The notes beneath the pieces were generated by a model. The model was not told where the DNA came from, ran no database searches, and saw only the letters and a program-made list of their open reading frames with translations. A program made the translations under genes and the position numbers. A stretch of 64,000 nucleotides of DNA, taken from assembly GCF_012847335.1 (NCBI RefSeq), contig NZ_JABBDX010000001.1:248001-312000 (forward strand). The letters run 5' to 3'. This DNA is from Psychrobacter sp. MF31 (GTDB taxonomy: Bacteria; Pseudomonadota; Gammaproteobacteria; Pseudomonadales; Moraxellaceae). Every line of letters begins with the position of its first letter. The first letter of the stretch is position 1. This document shows, piece after piece, positions 46,312 through 55,161 of the stretch.

Positions 46312-47556
46312 ATGACTGATTTTGACCTAAGCGCGGCGCAAACTTTTTTGTCCAATAATTCTTTGTTCAATAATGAAGAAAATTTATCAAATCTTGAGAT
46401 CACAAGCATTCCGCTTGCGCTTTATATTCATATTCCGTGGTGCGTCAAAAAGTGCCCGTATTGCGATTTTAACTCGCATGAAATGCCTGATAATATGAGT
46501 GAGCGTATGTTTGATGATTATGTCGATGCGCTGCTTTTGGATGCCAAATCACAGCAGCCATTAACGCAAAACCGGCAAATCAGCTCCATTTTTATTGGCG
46601 GTGGTACGCCGTCATTACTTCCTATCGCGCAATATCGGCGCTTATTTTCAGGATTAAAAGATTATTTTGAATTTAGCCCTGATATCGAAATCACGATGGA
46701 AGCCAACCCTGGAACACTTGAGTACGCGCCGTTTAGTGAGTATTTGGACGTTGGTATCAACCGCTTATCCATCGGCGTTCAAAGCTTTAATGATAAAAAA
46801 TTAAGCGATTTAGGGCGGATTCATCAAGCTGATCATGCCATATCAGCCATCAAATCGGCTCGAAATGCCGGATTTCGTCGCGTTAATGTGGATTTGATGC
46901 ACGGCTTGCCCAACCAAAGTGCCGCTCAAGCGCTTTTTGACATCCAAATGGCGCATGACGCTGGCGCGACTCATTTGTCATGGTACCAGCTGACCGTCGA
47001 GCCAAACACCGTCTTTTATCGCAATCAGCCCAATTTGCCCGATGAGGACGAGCTGGCAGATATTGAAGACTTGGGACGGGCAAAGCTGCAAGCGCTTGGC
47101 TACCGCAATTATGAAGTTTCGGCGTGGTCAGGAAAAGATGATAAGCCTTGCCGTCACAATGTTAACTATTGGCAATTTGGCGATTATTTAGCCATTGGGG
47201 CTGGCGCTCACGGCAAAATTAGCACGTCAAGCGGCATTTATCGTTTTAGCAAATCAAGGCTTCCTAAAGATTACGTGGGTTTTAAAGCTTTAAATATTTT
47301 AGCGCCAAAAATGGTTGGCTTTGAAGCAATTGATCAAGATGAGCTGGCAAGCGAGTTTATGCTCAATGTCCTGCGTCTCAATGACGGCACGCCATGGTCG
47401 ATGTTCAGCGCGCGGACGGGATTGAGCTGTGATAGTATTGCCGGTCAGGTGAAGCGATTGGTTGATAAAGGGTTGATTGTCTCTGACCCTAAAATGCTAA
47501 AAACAACGGCGCTTGGAGCAAGATATTTAAACCAAATTTTGCAAGAATTTTTATAA
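46312..47556 (+). CDS. hemW: HemW-like radical SAM protein
   Basis: 414 residues. The radical SAM cluster motif is CVKKCPYC with C44, C48 and C51, in LYIHIPWCVKKCPYCDFNSH. IFIGGGTPSLL, TMEANPGTLE and RLSIGVQSFNDKKL are family signatures. HemW resembles coproporphyrinogen dehydrogenase but acts as a heme chaperone that inserts heme into target proteins. The first 30 residues are Asn-rich and unlike E. coli HemW. It ends at a terminator shared with an entericidin-like gene. Confidence 0.92.
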   Translation: MTDFDLSAAQTFLSNNSLFNNEENLSNLEITSIPLALYIHIPWCVKKCPYCDFNSHEMPDNMSERMFDDYVDALLLDAKSQQPLTQNRQISSIFIGGGTPSLLPIAQYRRLFSGLKDYFEFSPDIEITMEANPGTLEYAPFSEYLDVGINRLSIGVQSFNDKKLSDLGRIHQADHAISAIKSARNAGFRRVNVDLMHGLPNQSAAQALFDIQMAHDAGATHLSWYQLTVEPNTVFYRNQPNLPDEDELADIEDLGRAKLQALGYRNYEVSAWSGKDDKPCRHNVNYWQFGDYLAIGAGAHGKISTSSGIYRFSKSRLPKDYVGFKALNILAPKMVGFEAIDQDELASEFMLNVLRLNDGTPWSMFSARTGLSCDSIAGQVKRLVDKGLIVSDPKMLKTTALGARYLNQILQEFL

Positions 47557-47573
47557 CGTCTTTATCAAGCTAT

Positions 47574-47608
47574 AAAAAAAGGCTTCCCAAACTGGAAAGC
47601 CTTTTATC
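47574..47608. terminator. Bidirectional terminator
   Basis: GGCTTcCCA (47581-47589) pairs with TGGaAAGCC (47593-47601), with A7 before and TTTT after, between hemW and the convergent entericidin-like gene. Confidence 0.8.
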
Positions 47609-47630
47609 AAATTAAGCAATAAAGCCAAAT

Positions 47631-47771
47631 TTAGATTTTGTTTTGAACTTCCTGAGCGGTACCAGTTACCGCTTGACCTGCGCTTGACACGTCTTTGCCA
47701 AGACCTTTAAAAGTGTTACAGCCTGTCAATACAAACATAGCAGCTAAAGATGCAATGATAACTTTTTTCAT
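47631..47771 (-). CDS. Entericidin-like small lipoprotein
   Basis: 46 residues. The chain begins MKKVIIASLAAMFVLTGCNTF with lipobox LTGC, then GLGKDVSSAGQAVTGTAQEV, which closely follows the entericidin EcnA/EcnB pattern. Entericidins are tiny envelope lipoproteins; EcnB was proposed as a bacteriolytic toxin with EcnA as antidote, but a single copy as here is common in Acinetobacter relatives. GAGGA lies 7 bases before the ATG. Only one partner is present. Confidence 0.85.
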   Translation of the reverse strand: MKKVIIASLAAMFVLTGCNTFKGLGKDVSSAGQAVTGTAQEVQNKI

Positions 47772-48047
47772 AGTAAAATCCTCAAAAAAGGAGAGTCAAT
47801 AAGAGCAACGCTCTTGGAAATGATGATGAAACGGCAGTTTAAGACGATAAAAATCCAAAGAGGGCGCCAAAATTTCGCTTGATTTTAAGTCGTCCATTTA
47901 TCTTTATAAACCGTTAGAGATATCATAGTGAAAGTTAAAAAAGCTTCCCAGTATCAAAATGTAATTATTGCTCAAAAACTGTAACTTTTAATTACTTCAA
48001 GCAAAAAAGCGGTTAACTTAACCGTAAATTTTTAGGAAAACTCCGTT

Positions 48048-48587
48048 ATGAGCATCCATATTATTCTTGTGGCGCCAAAAATGCCCAGTAACTCAGGAAA
48101 TATCATCAGGCTTTGCGCCAATACCGGCGCGGTGCTGCATTTGGTGAAACCGCTTGGCTTTGATTTGGACGATAAAAAACTGCGCCGAGCGGGGCTTGAT
48201 TATCATGAGTTTGCCGATTTGCAAATTCATGAGGCGTGGTCAGCAGCAAAACAGGCGTTGCTAGCGGCAGGTTGCCAAACCATTGTCGCGCTTACGACCA
48301 AACAAAGCTTGCCATTTTATGAGTTTGATTTTAACGCGCAAAATGAAAGTGGTGCAAATATCGCTTTGGTGTTTGGTTCGGAAACGGCGGGGCTTTCTGA
48401 CGACATTCGCGCAGATATTGGCGCGCAAAACTGGCTAAGATTGCCCATGCTTCCGGATTCAAGAAGTTTGAATTTGTCCAATAGCGTCGCGATTTGTTTA
48501 TATGAAGTTTGGCGTCAGCAAGGCTTTGTTGGGGATGAAGGTCGCAGCACCGGCTACGAGACGCTTACGCCTTATGACCCAAAGTAA
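48048..48587 (+). CDS. trmL: tRNA (cytidine/uridine-34-2'-O)-methyltransferase TrmL
   Basis: 179 residues of the SPOUT class. TrmL methylates the ribose of wobble base 34 in two leucine tRNAs. PKMPSNSGNIIRLCANTGA opens the fold; LVFGSETAGLS is motif 2 and LPMLPDSRSLNLSNSVAI forms the SAM-binding knot. TTAGGAAAACTCC precedes the ATG. It converges on tusE with 7 bases between stops. Confidence 0.94.
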   Translation: MSIHIILVAPKMPSNSGNIIRLCANTGAVLHLVKPLGFDLDDKKLRRAGLDYHEFADLQIHEAWSAAKQALLAAGCQTIVALTTKQSLPFYEFDFNAQNESGANIALVFGSETAGLSDDIRADIGAQNWLRLPMLPDSRSLNLSNSVAICLYEVWRQQGFVGDEGRSTGYETLTPYDPK

Positions 48588-48594
48588 AAGCGAT

Positions 48595-48927
48595 TTATAA
48601 GCAGTTTGGCGGTTTTGGCAGCCCTGCCAATCGGTTGACATGACGGGCGACAAGACCGGTGTTAAACAGCTGCTGCAACTTTTGATTGCTGATATTGGCA
48701 TCCGGCATGGTCTGCACAAGCCATTTTATCAATGGTCGCGTTGCAGGCGGGTGGTGAAATTTGACAAAAAACGACCGCACTTGCTGCAAAATTGCCAAAT
48801 GCTCATCCGTTAAAGTGACCTCTAAACTGTCCGCAAGGCTTTGGGCAACCGATGGCGACCAAAGCGTGTGGTCACGTAAATGACCGTCGCTGTCAAGTTG
48901 GATATCAGGCTCGATATTTGAACTCAT
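48595..48927 (-). CDS. tusE: Sulfur relay protein TusE (DsrC-like)
   Basis: 110 residues. TusE takes sulfur from the TusBCD complex and passes it to MnmA. The C-terminal KPPNCL arm has the reactive cysteine as the penultimate residue; only this Cys of the two found in dissimilatory DsrC is present, as expected for TusE. Its ATG overlaps the tusB stop by four bases. In E. coli tusE is unlinked; here it is the last gene of tusDCBE, the order seen for dsrEFHC. Confidence 0.92.
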   Translation of the reverse strand: MSSNIEPDIQLDSDGHLRDHTLWSPSVAQSLADSLEVTLTDEHLAILQQVRSFFVKFHHPPATRPLIKWLVQTMPDANISNQKLQQLFNTGLVARHVNRLAGLPKPPNCL

Positions 48928-49250
48928 AAAGAAATGGTCACCACTTTATCAATGCGGGTTGAACTGCAAAGCGCGACCCAATCGCTGTCAGTGAGCATGT
49001 CGGTGAATCTTGCCAAATCAATTTGGCTTTTAATGGATTCAGGAAGCGCGTCGATGTCGTCTTTAAGCGCATAAATGGCGCTCACGCCGCGGATATCAAC
49101 GTCCGATAAATACTCGCCAAACCAATCGATAAACATCGCGGTGTCGCCAAGCAATAAGATACTATCGTCAGCTTGCCAAGTCGTTTTCATCTCAATCACG
49201 TGGCGTCTGAGCGTGTCCATCGGGCTATAAATTTGGTATAAGGTTGCCAT
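48924..49250 (-). CDS. tusB: Sulfur relay protein TusB (DsrH-like)
   Basis: 108 residues. It reads MATLYQIYSPMDTLRRHVI with DDSILLLGDTAMF, the DsrH-family pattern. TusB forms a hexamer with TusC and TusD. The stop overlaps the tusE start (ATGA). AGGAGCC precedes the ATG. Confidence 0.85.
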   Translation of the reverse strand: MATLYQIYSPMDTLRRHVIEMKTTWQADDSILLLGDTAMFIDWFGEYLSDVDIRGVSAIYALKDDIDALPESIKSQIDLARFTDMLTDSDWVALCSSTRIDKVVTISL

Positions 49251-49314
49251 AAGGCTCCTAGAGTCTGACTTATTGCGTTGGTTAAATAGTTAATTTATAA
49301 ATTGGTCGCGCGAC

Positions 49315-49638
49315 TTAAAACGTTAAAATTTGCGAAAAGTCATTACCATTGATGACTTCTGGCTCAAGCGTCAATTGCGCCGCCAAATCTTGCGGCAGCA
49401 TTCCTAAAACCCAGCCACTAAACACGTCCGCAGGTAGCCAAGCTTTGGGCATATCATACAAATCAAGCGATTGCATCATGCCAAATAGCCGTGATTTTGG
49501 ATTCATTAAAATGTTAAAAACGGCAGCGTCAAGATACAGCTGAACGGGCTGACCAAACGTGGCAAGCGTCATCGCAAGCGCGCAGCCTTCATAGCTTGCA
49601 AGCTCGGTTGGGGTTCGCAGTTTGATTAAAATGCTCAT
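49315..49638 (-). CDS. tusC: Sulfur relay protein TusC (DsrF-like)
   Basis: 107 residues. YEGCALAMTLATFGQPVQLYL is the DsrE/F-like core and the position between tusD and tusB supports the call. The start at 49638 follows AAGGATGACG; the ATG two codons upstream overlaps that ribosome-binding site. It is shorter and more divergent than E. coli TusC (119). Confidence 0.82.
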   Translation of the reverse strand: MSILIKLRTPTELASYEGCALAMTLATFGQPVQLYLDAAVFNILMNPKSRLFGMMQSLDLYDMPKAWLPADVFSGWVLGMLPQDLAAQLTLEPEVINGNDFSQILTF

Positions 49639-49676
49639 CGTCATCCTTATTAAAAGATTCTTATTAAATCGGCAAA

Positions 49677-50105
49677 TTAAAACTGAAGCAATCGGCGATC
49701 GTTCATCATGGCGGCAAGCTCACCAAGTCCGACCAAGCTAAAACCTTCTGCCAAATTGTCACCGAGTAACTCATGGCGGCGGCTGTTATCGGTATCGCTG
49801 ATCCCGCGGCTAAGCGCGGTGCTCACGCAAACAGGAAGCGCAAGCTGATAGTGATCAAAAAGGTTTTGCCAAAGTTTGGTGATATCCGTCACGTCCGCCG
49901 ATTGCCACCGCAAGCGATTTGCCGTTTGTGCGCCATCGCCATAAAAAAAGACGGCAAGCTTGGCATTCGTTTGGTCATCGTTTTCTTGGTCGTCAGTTTT
50001 TTGACTGGCAGCGCCTTCAAGATAAGCTTTGGCAAAGCGAAACGCCAATTGCGCCATTGGATGGCTTGGGTCATGGGTGATCAGCAGCAGCGGGGCAGTG
50101 GTCAT
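49677..50105 (-). CDS. tusD: Sulfurtransferase TusD (DsrE-like)
   Basis: 142 residues. The DsrE fold starts TAPLLLITHDPSHPMAQLAFRFAKA; the active cysteine is C93 in LPVCVSTALSRG, the counterpart of E. coli Cys78. A charged insertion (residues about 34-48, QKTDDQENDDQTN) explains the longer chain. TusD receives persulfide sulfur from TusA and hands it to TusE. It heads the operon and diverges from glnE with 117 bp between starts. Confidence 0.9.
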   Translation of the reverse strand: MTTAPLLLITHDPSHPMAQLAFRFAKAYLEGAASQKTDDQENDDQTNAKLAVFFYGDGAQTANRLRWQSADVTDITKLWQNLFDHYQLALPVCVSTALSRGISDTDNSRRHELLGDNLAEGFSLVGLGELAAMMNDRRLLQF

Positions 50106-50222
50106 AATCAAACCTGAGTCAATAAGATGCGCTTATCATAGCATCAATGGGGGTTACCGAAAAGCGTGCCCCGCATGATATAGTAGTTTGCATCAAACAA
50201 ACCAAACGTTTGGAAATCATAA

Positions 50223-53087
50223 ATGGAAAATAATAAAATCGCAAATACCCAAACTCAAACGCTAGGCGCTCAACCAAGTGAGACCGAAATCAATGTCCTT
50301 TATACCGCAAGCGAGTTTGCGCAAAGGATTTGGGAATCAAAAACCGTATCTTGCCAGACATTTTTGCGCAGTTATCCACTCAATCAAACGTTAACCCGTC
50401 AGCAAATTGATGATTTAATTCAAGATTATACGTTAGATGACAATTATCAGCAGCTTGATGAGGCAGGAGTTATGAAAGGGCTTCGGCATTTGCGTAAGCT
50501 GTTGATGATGCGCTGGATTTGGCAAGATGCGCTTGGCAATATTAGCCTTGAGCAACTGACCGATGAGCTTTCCGAATTTGCCGATGGCTGCATCGTTTTT
50601 GCAAAAAACTATACCTATCAAACGCTTATCAATCAGTACGGCAAGCCTTATTTTATTGATAATAAAGGCAAGCGCGTCCTTGATGATTTGGCAGTGATTG
50701 CGATGGGAAAACTTGGCGCTCATGAGCTCAATTTATCGAGCGATATTGATTTGATTTTGGTTCATCAAGGTCGCGGTGAGACGGACGGCAACAAAGCACT
50801 TGGAACGCGAAGCATTGATAACAAGCGCTTTATGACGCGCTGGGGGCAGGGGATCATTAAGCTGCTTGACAGCTGCACTGCGGATGGCTTTGTCTTTCGG
50901 GTGGATATGCGCCTCAGACCTTGGGGCGAGGGCAGTGACTTGGCGATTCATTTGTCAGCGCTGCAAAAATACTTTTGCAATCATGGTCGCGCTTGGGAGC
51001 GATTTGCTTGGCTTAAAGCGCGCGTGGTTGGTCAAATCAATCCCAAATTTTATGATGAGCTGCAAGCGCTGATTAAGCCGTTCGTGTTTCGCTATTATGT
51101 CGATTATAGCGCCTTTTCTGCTCTTCGTGAGATGAAATCGTTAATTCAAAACCAAGTGCTTCAGCGTGAAGATTTGGACAATATCAAGCTTGGCGCCGGT
51201 GGTATTCGCGATATTGAGTTTATCGTTCAGGCATTTCAGCTGATTTATGGCGGTCGGCATCCGCAGCTGCAAATCAAAGCTTGCCTTGAGGCGATGGCGG
51301 TGCTTAATGATCTTGATTATTTAGACAGTCAAACATTTGAGCAGCTTGCTTGCGCTTATCGATTTTTACGTCGACTTGAGCACGCCATTCAAGCCATCAA
51401 CGACCAACAATCACAGCGCTTGCCGCAAGATAAGAAGTGGCAGCACAATTTGGCAGTGACGCTTGGTTTTGACAATTGGCAAGCGCTACTCTCGCGGCTC
51501 AATGAGCATCGGCAAAACGTCAGTATTCCATTTAATAAAATGGTCACTGAGCGCAAAATTCCGGATGATGACACTACCGTTAATGTCAGTAACCAAACTG
51601 AGCAAGCTGAAAAGCTCGATAACCTTTTAAATGAAGAAAATCGCGAACGCTTATCTCAGTTTTTACAATCAAAAATGGTCAAAAGCTTGAGCCCTGAGGC
51701 AAAGTCGCGCTTTGATGCCGCGTATCCGGTCATCGTTCATGCGCTGTTATCGCAGCCTGAGCCAAAGCTGATAAATACTGCTTTGCCAAGGCTCATTGAT
51801 CTGTTAGAAGCCATTTGCCGCCGCTCGATTTATTTGGTGATGATTGCTGAAAATCCCAACGCCACCAAAGCGCTGATTCCGATGCTCTCAGCCAGCCCTT
51901 GGATTGCCAATGAGCTGGCGCGCTATCCGGTGCTTTTGGATACCTTTTTGCAGCAGCGCTATCGGCATCTGCCAGACAAGACTGAGCTTCGCAGCATTTT
52001 GCGTCAGCAATTGCTTCGGGTTGAACCGGATGACGAAGAAGAGCTATTAAGCGTCTTGCGGTTGTTTAAAAAAAATCAGGTGCTTGCCGTTGCCGCAAGC
52101 GATGTTTTAGCAGAGCGCCCGATCATGAAAGTGTCGGACTCGCTGACTTATATTGCCGAAGTGGTTCTTGAAGCAACCCTTGAGCGCGCCTTTAGTGAGC
52201 TGATCAAGCGCTACGGCTATCCGATTGGTAAAGATGGCGATCCGGTCACCGAAGCTGATTGCGGCTTTGCCATCATTGGCTATGGTAAGCTTGGCGGTCT
52301 TGAAATGTCGTATTCGTCCGATTTGGATTTGGTATTTTTGCACAAAATCAAAGAGCAGGGCATGACCACAGGAGAAACATCAGTTAGCGGCATGAAATTT
52401 GCTGCCCGCCTTGCCCAAAAATTAATGACGTATCTTAACACCCAAACTCGCGACGGTCGCGCTTATGAGGTGGATATGCGCCTGCGACCCTCAGGAAACG
52501 CGGGGATGATGGTCGTGTCCTGCCATGCGTTTGAGACTTATCAGCTTGATAAAGCATGGTCTTGGGAGCATCAAGCATTGGTTCGCGCCCGAGCCATTTG
52601 CGGTGATAAGCGAGTAACGGCGCGCTTTTGTGACATTCGCCGCCGCGTTCTTGCGCTTCCCCGAACGCTTGATGACGTCCGCAGCAATGTCACCCACATG
52701 CGCCTTAAAATGCAAACGCATTTAGGAACGCCGAGCGCCTCAAAAGTTGCTGGCAAGTTTCATTTAAAACAAGATGCGGGCGGCATCGTCGATATTGAGT
52801 TTTTGGCGCAATTTGCCGTATTAGCCTACAGCCACGAGCATTTAAGCTTGACCAAATGGAGCGATAATGTTCGCATTTTTGAAGAAGTGGCACAGCTTGG
52901 TATTTGGTCAGCTCAAGTTTGTCAGGAGTTGACCGACGCTTATTTGCGACTTCGCGCCGCCATTCATCAATTGGCACTTGCCGAGCAGTCTTTATTGGTT
53001 GATGAGGCGCATTGGCATGACACGCGTGAATTGGTTCAAGATCAGTGGCAGCTTTTGATGGGCGTTGCTAACATGAATAATTCTTAA
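50223..53087 (+). CDS. glnE: Glutamine synthetase adenylyltransferase/deadenylase
   Basis: 954 residues, full length (946 in E. coli). GlnE adds AMP to, and removes it from, glutamine synthetase in response to PII and glutamine. Two nucleotidyltransferase domains are intact: LSSDIDLILVHQG with VDMRLRPWGEGSDL in the N-terminal deadenylase half, and MSYSSDLDLVFLH with VDMRLRPSGNAGMM in the C-terminal adenylylase half. The KLGAGGIRDIEF and KQDAGGIVDIEF repeats are both present. A poorly conserved Asp/Asn-rich linker lies near residues 440-480. ilvE follows by 160 bp. Confidence 0.97.
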   Translation: MENNKIANTQTQTLGAQPSETEINVLYTASEFAQRIWESKTVSCQTFLRSYPLNQTLTRQQIDDLIQDYTLDDNYQQLDEAGVMKGLRHLRKLLMMRWIWQDALGNISLEQLTDELSEFADGCIVFAKNYTYQTLINQYGKPYFIDNKGKRVLDDLAVIAMGKLGAHELNLSSDIDLILVHQGRGETDGNKALGTRSIDNKRFMTRWGQGIIKLLDSCTADGFVFRVDMRLRPWGEGSDLAIHLSALQKYFCNHGRAWERFAWLKARVVGQINPKFYDELQALIKPFVFRYYVDYSAFSALREMKSLIQNQVLQREDLDNIKLGAGGIRDIEFIVQAFQLIYGGRHPQLQIKACLEAMAVLNDLDYLDSQTFEQLACAYRFLRRLEHAIQAINDQQSQRLPQDKKWQHNLAVTLGFDNWQALLSRLNEHRQNVSIPFNKMVTERKIPDDDTTVNVSNQTEQAEKLDNLLNEENRERLSQFLQSKMVKSLSPEAKSRFDAAYPVIVHALLSQPEPKLINTALPRLIDLLEAICRRSIYLVMIAENPNATKALIPMLSASPWIANELARYPVLLDTFLQQRYRHLPDKTELRSILRQQLLRVEPDDEEELLSVLRLFKKNQVLAVAASDVLAERPIMKVSDSLTYIAEVVLEATLERAFSELIKRYGYPIGKDGDPVTEADCGFAIIGYGKLGGLEMSYSSDLDLVFLHKIKEQGMTTGETSVSGMKFAARLAQKLMTYLNTQTRDGRAYEVDMRLRPSGNAGMMVVSCHAFETYQLDKAWSWEHQALVRARAICGDKRVTARFCDIRRRVLALPRTLDDVRSNVTHMRLKMQTHLGTPSASKVAGKFHLKQDAGGIVDIEFLAQFAVLAYSHEHLSLTKWSDNVRIFEEVAQLGIWSAQVCQELTDAYLRLRAAIHQLALAEQSLLVDEAHWHDTRELVQDQWQLLMGVANMNNS

Positions 53088-53168
53088 AAACATAAAATCG
53101 CCAATTTCATAAATAAAAGCCTTATGCCATCAAACTAAAAGAATGCAATTTTTTTTAAAGGTCGGTGC

Positions 53169-53174
53169 TATAAT
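53169..53174 (+). promoter_or_regulatory. Putative -10 box of ilvE
   Basis: TATAAT lies 73 bp before the ilvE ATG. No convincing -35 was seen, so the promoter is tentative. Confidence 0.35.
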
Positions 53175-53247
53175 CCTTATCACGCATTAAAATAATGCTC
53201 TACTTTTTATCTACGACGGCGATTTGCTTTAATAAAAGGATCAAACA

Positions 53248-54177
53248 ATGAACATGGCAACTCAACAAGGCAAGCTTTGGATGAATGGCGACATCATCGA
53301 CCAGCCCGATGCCAAAATCCACGTTTTAACCCACAGCTTGCACTATGGCATGGCCGTGTTTGAAGGTGTTCGTGCGTATCAGACTGATGACAACCGAACC
53401 GCCATTTTTCGCCTAAAAGAGCATACCGAGCGCCTTTTGGGTTCTGCCAAAATCTTTCAAATGGACGTACCATTTAATGCTAAAGAGCTTGAAGACGCGC
53501 AAAAAGAGATCGTCAAGCAAAACGGTCTTGCTGAAGCTTATATCCGTCCGCTCATTTGGGTGGGTGCTGAAAAGCTTGGTTTGTCCTCACGTGGTAATAG
53601 CATCAACGCCATGGTTGCCGCTTGGCATTGGGGCGCGTATCTTGGCGAAGAGGGCATCAAAAACGGCATCCGTGTAAAAACATCTTCATACACGCACCAC
53701 TTGCCCAACGTCACCATGTGTAAAGCTAAAGCATCGAGTAACTATCCAGTGTCCATCATGGCAAACCAAGAAGTCACCCGCCACGGTTATGACGAAGCCA
53801 TCCTAATGGATCCGCAAGGCTATGTTTGCCAAGGCTCCGGTGAAAACTTATTTTTAGTAAAAAATGGCGAGCTGCATACTCCAGATCTAGCAGGCGGCGC
53901 GCTTGATGGCATCACCCGCCGAACCATCATCCAGTTTGCTGATGATTTGGGAATCAAAGTCGTTGAGCGCCGAATCACTCGCGACGAGTTTTACTTAGCT
54001 GACGAAATCTTTATGACCGGAACGGCTGCTGAAGTCACCCCAATCCGCGAATATGATGACCGCGTCATTGGCAACGGCGGTCGCGGCGAGCTGACCGAAC
54101 AGCTTCAAAGCCTGTATTTTGACGTGGTTCATGGTCGCAACGACAACTACATGGATTGGCTTAGCTTCATCGACTAA
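53248..54177 (+). CDS. ilvE: Branched-chain amino acid aminotransferase
   Basis: 309 residues. It makes Leu, Ile and Val from their ketoacids with glutamate and PLP. The PLP lysine is in MCKAKASSNYP, and HYGMAVFEGVRAY, GSGENLFLVKNGEL and GITRRTIIQFA are class IV transaminase signatures. AAAAGGATCAAAC precedes the ATG. In Acinetobacter this gene marks one edge of the outer-core LPS locus. Confidence 0.97.
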   Translation: MNMATQQGKLWMNGDIIDQPDAKIHVLTHSLHYGMAVFEGVRAYQTDDNRTAIFRLKEHTERLLGSAKIFQMDVPFNAKELEDAQKEIVKQNGLAEAYIRPLIWVGAEKLGLSSRGNSINAMVAAWHWGAYLGEEGIKNGIRVKTSSYTHHLPNVTMCKAKASSNYPVSIMANQEVTRHGYDEAILMDPQGYVCQGSGENLFLVKNGELHTPDLAGGALDGITRRTIIQFADDLGIKVVERRITRDEFYLADEIFMTGTAAEVTPIREYDDRVIGNGGRGELTEQLQSLYFDVVHGRNDNYMDWLSFID

Positions 54178-54197
54178 TGATTTAGAGCTATCATAAG

Positions 54198-54228
54198 AAA
54201 GCCAAGTATAATCTTGGCTTTTTTTTAT
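54198..54228 (+). terminator. Terminator after ilvE
   Basis: aaagccaag (54198-54206) pairs with cttggcttt (54213-54221) around TATAAT, followed by T residues. Confidence 0.9.
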
Positions 54229-54602
54229 GGATTAAATAATGCGTTTATTATTAATAAGTTAAAAGTAGGTAGCCTGATCCTTAAACCAACATAGCTCACG
54301 TCGTCTTATGTTCCTTGACTTACAATTATCAATTTTTAGCTTAGGATGAGAATCATTGGTAATTCGTTTTGAAAAAACTTTTTTATTAACAACACGCTAT
54401 ACTAAATAAACTAAGATCAGTAAACATACCGAATGAATCATAATCGCTTTTTTAATTTTTCAATATTATAGTTTTAACCTAACGTTGGTCAAAGCTCATT
54501 AAACGCTTACTCATTGAAACTGATGCTATACAGACACCAACGTGATTAGCTCTTATGCTAATTAAGCACTCAATTAAAACAACAACCATAAGAGGAATGA
54601 TT
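54229..54602. other. Intergenic region between ilvE and the Lys/Asp-rich gene
   Basis: 374 bp of AT-rich DNA after the ilvE terminator. CTATACT near 54398-54404 may be a -10 element for the next gene, but no good -35 goes with it. The leader from there to the ATG is about 200 bases, leaving room for regulation. No hairpin, RNA gene or ORF was recognised. Confidence 0.4.
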
Positions 54603-55094
54603 ATGAGTCAAGCTAACAACACCCAAAACAATAATTCTAACGATAAATCTGAAGACAAAAAAAATAGCACAACAAATTCTGAAGCCAATCTTCAAAATAC
54701 AAAAGACAAAAATGATGCCAGCAAAGATAAAGATGTGAATAAAAAAGACGCATCAAACCAATCTGACGCTAAATCTTCTGACAACTCAGACAGCAAGGCA
54801 AGCAGCGATAAAAAAGATAAAAGCGCTGATGATGCTAAAAAAGATGACAAGTCTGATGCTAAGGACAAAAAATCAGACGATAAAGATAATTCAGAGACTA
54901 AAGACTCTGAAAAAGATAGCGATAGCAAAGACAGCAGCGATAACGGTTCTTTAACTGAAGATGTCACTGATAAAGCTAAAAAAGTTATGGGATCAGTTGC
55001 CGATAAAGCTGCAGATTTAATGGAAGCGGCTTCTAAAAAAATTAAAGAAGCTCGTGATGATGCTAAAGATTCAAGCGCTGATAAAAAATCTTAA
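54603..55094 (+). CDS. Low-complexity Asp/Lys/Ser-rich hydrophilic protein
   Basis: 163 residues made almost entirely of Asp, Lys, Ser, Asn and Glu in residues 1-115, with degenerate repeats such as KDKSDAKDKKSDDKD. The last 45 residues are amphipathic helix-like (DKAKKVMGSVADKAADLMEAASKKIKEA), recalling late-embryogenesis-abundant or hydrophilin proteins. No signal peptide or membrane helix. AGAGGAATGATT supports the ATG at 54603. A role in desiccation, cold or osmotic protection is plausible from composition only. Its own terminator follows. Confidence 0.75.
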   Translation: MSQANNTQNNNSNDKSEDKKNSTTNSEANLQNTKDKNDASKDKDVNKKDASNQSDAKSSDNSDSKASSDKKDKSADDAKKDDKSDAKDKKSDDKDNSETKDSEKDSDSKDSSDNGSLTEDVTDKAKKVMGSVADKAADLMEAASKKIKEARDDAKDSSADKKS

Positions 55095-55109
55095 TTCATT
55101 TTCCTAATA

Positions 55110-55141
55110 AAAAAGCCTTGCGTAAAGCAGGGCTTTTTTTT
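55110..55141 (+). terminator. Terminator after the low-complexity gene
   Basis: aaaagccttgc (55111-55121) pairs with gcagggctttt (55127-55137) across TAAA-type loop, then T residues. Confidence 0.88.
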
Positions 55142-55161
55142 AACGTTTGATTTTAAAAAAT

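Noticed and set aside
54692-54967. Ser/Leu-rich minus-strand frame opposite the low-complexity gene
   Set aside because: It mirrors the Asp/Lys/Ser repeats on the other strand and lacks a ribosome-binding site.
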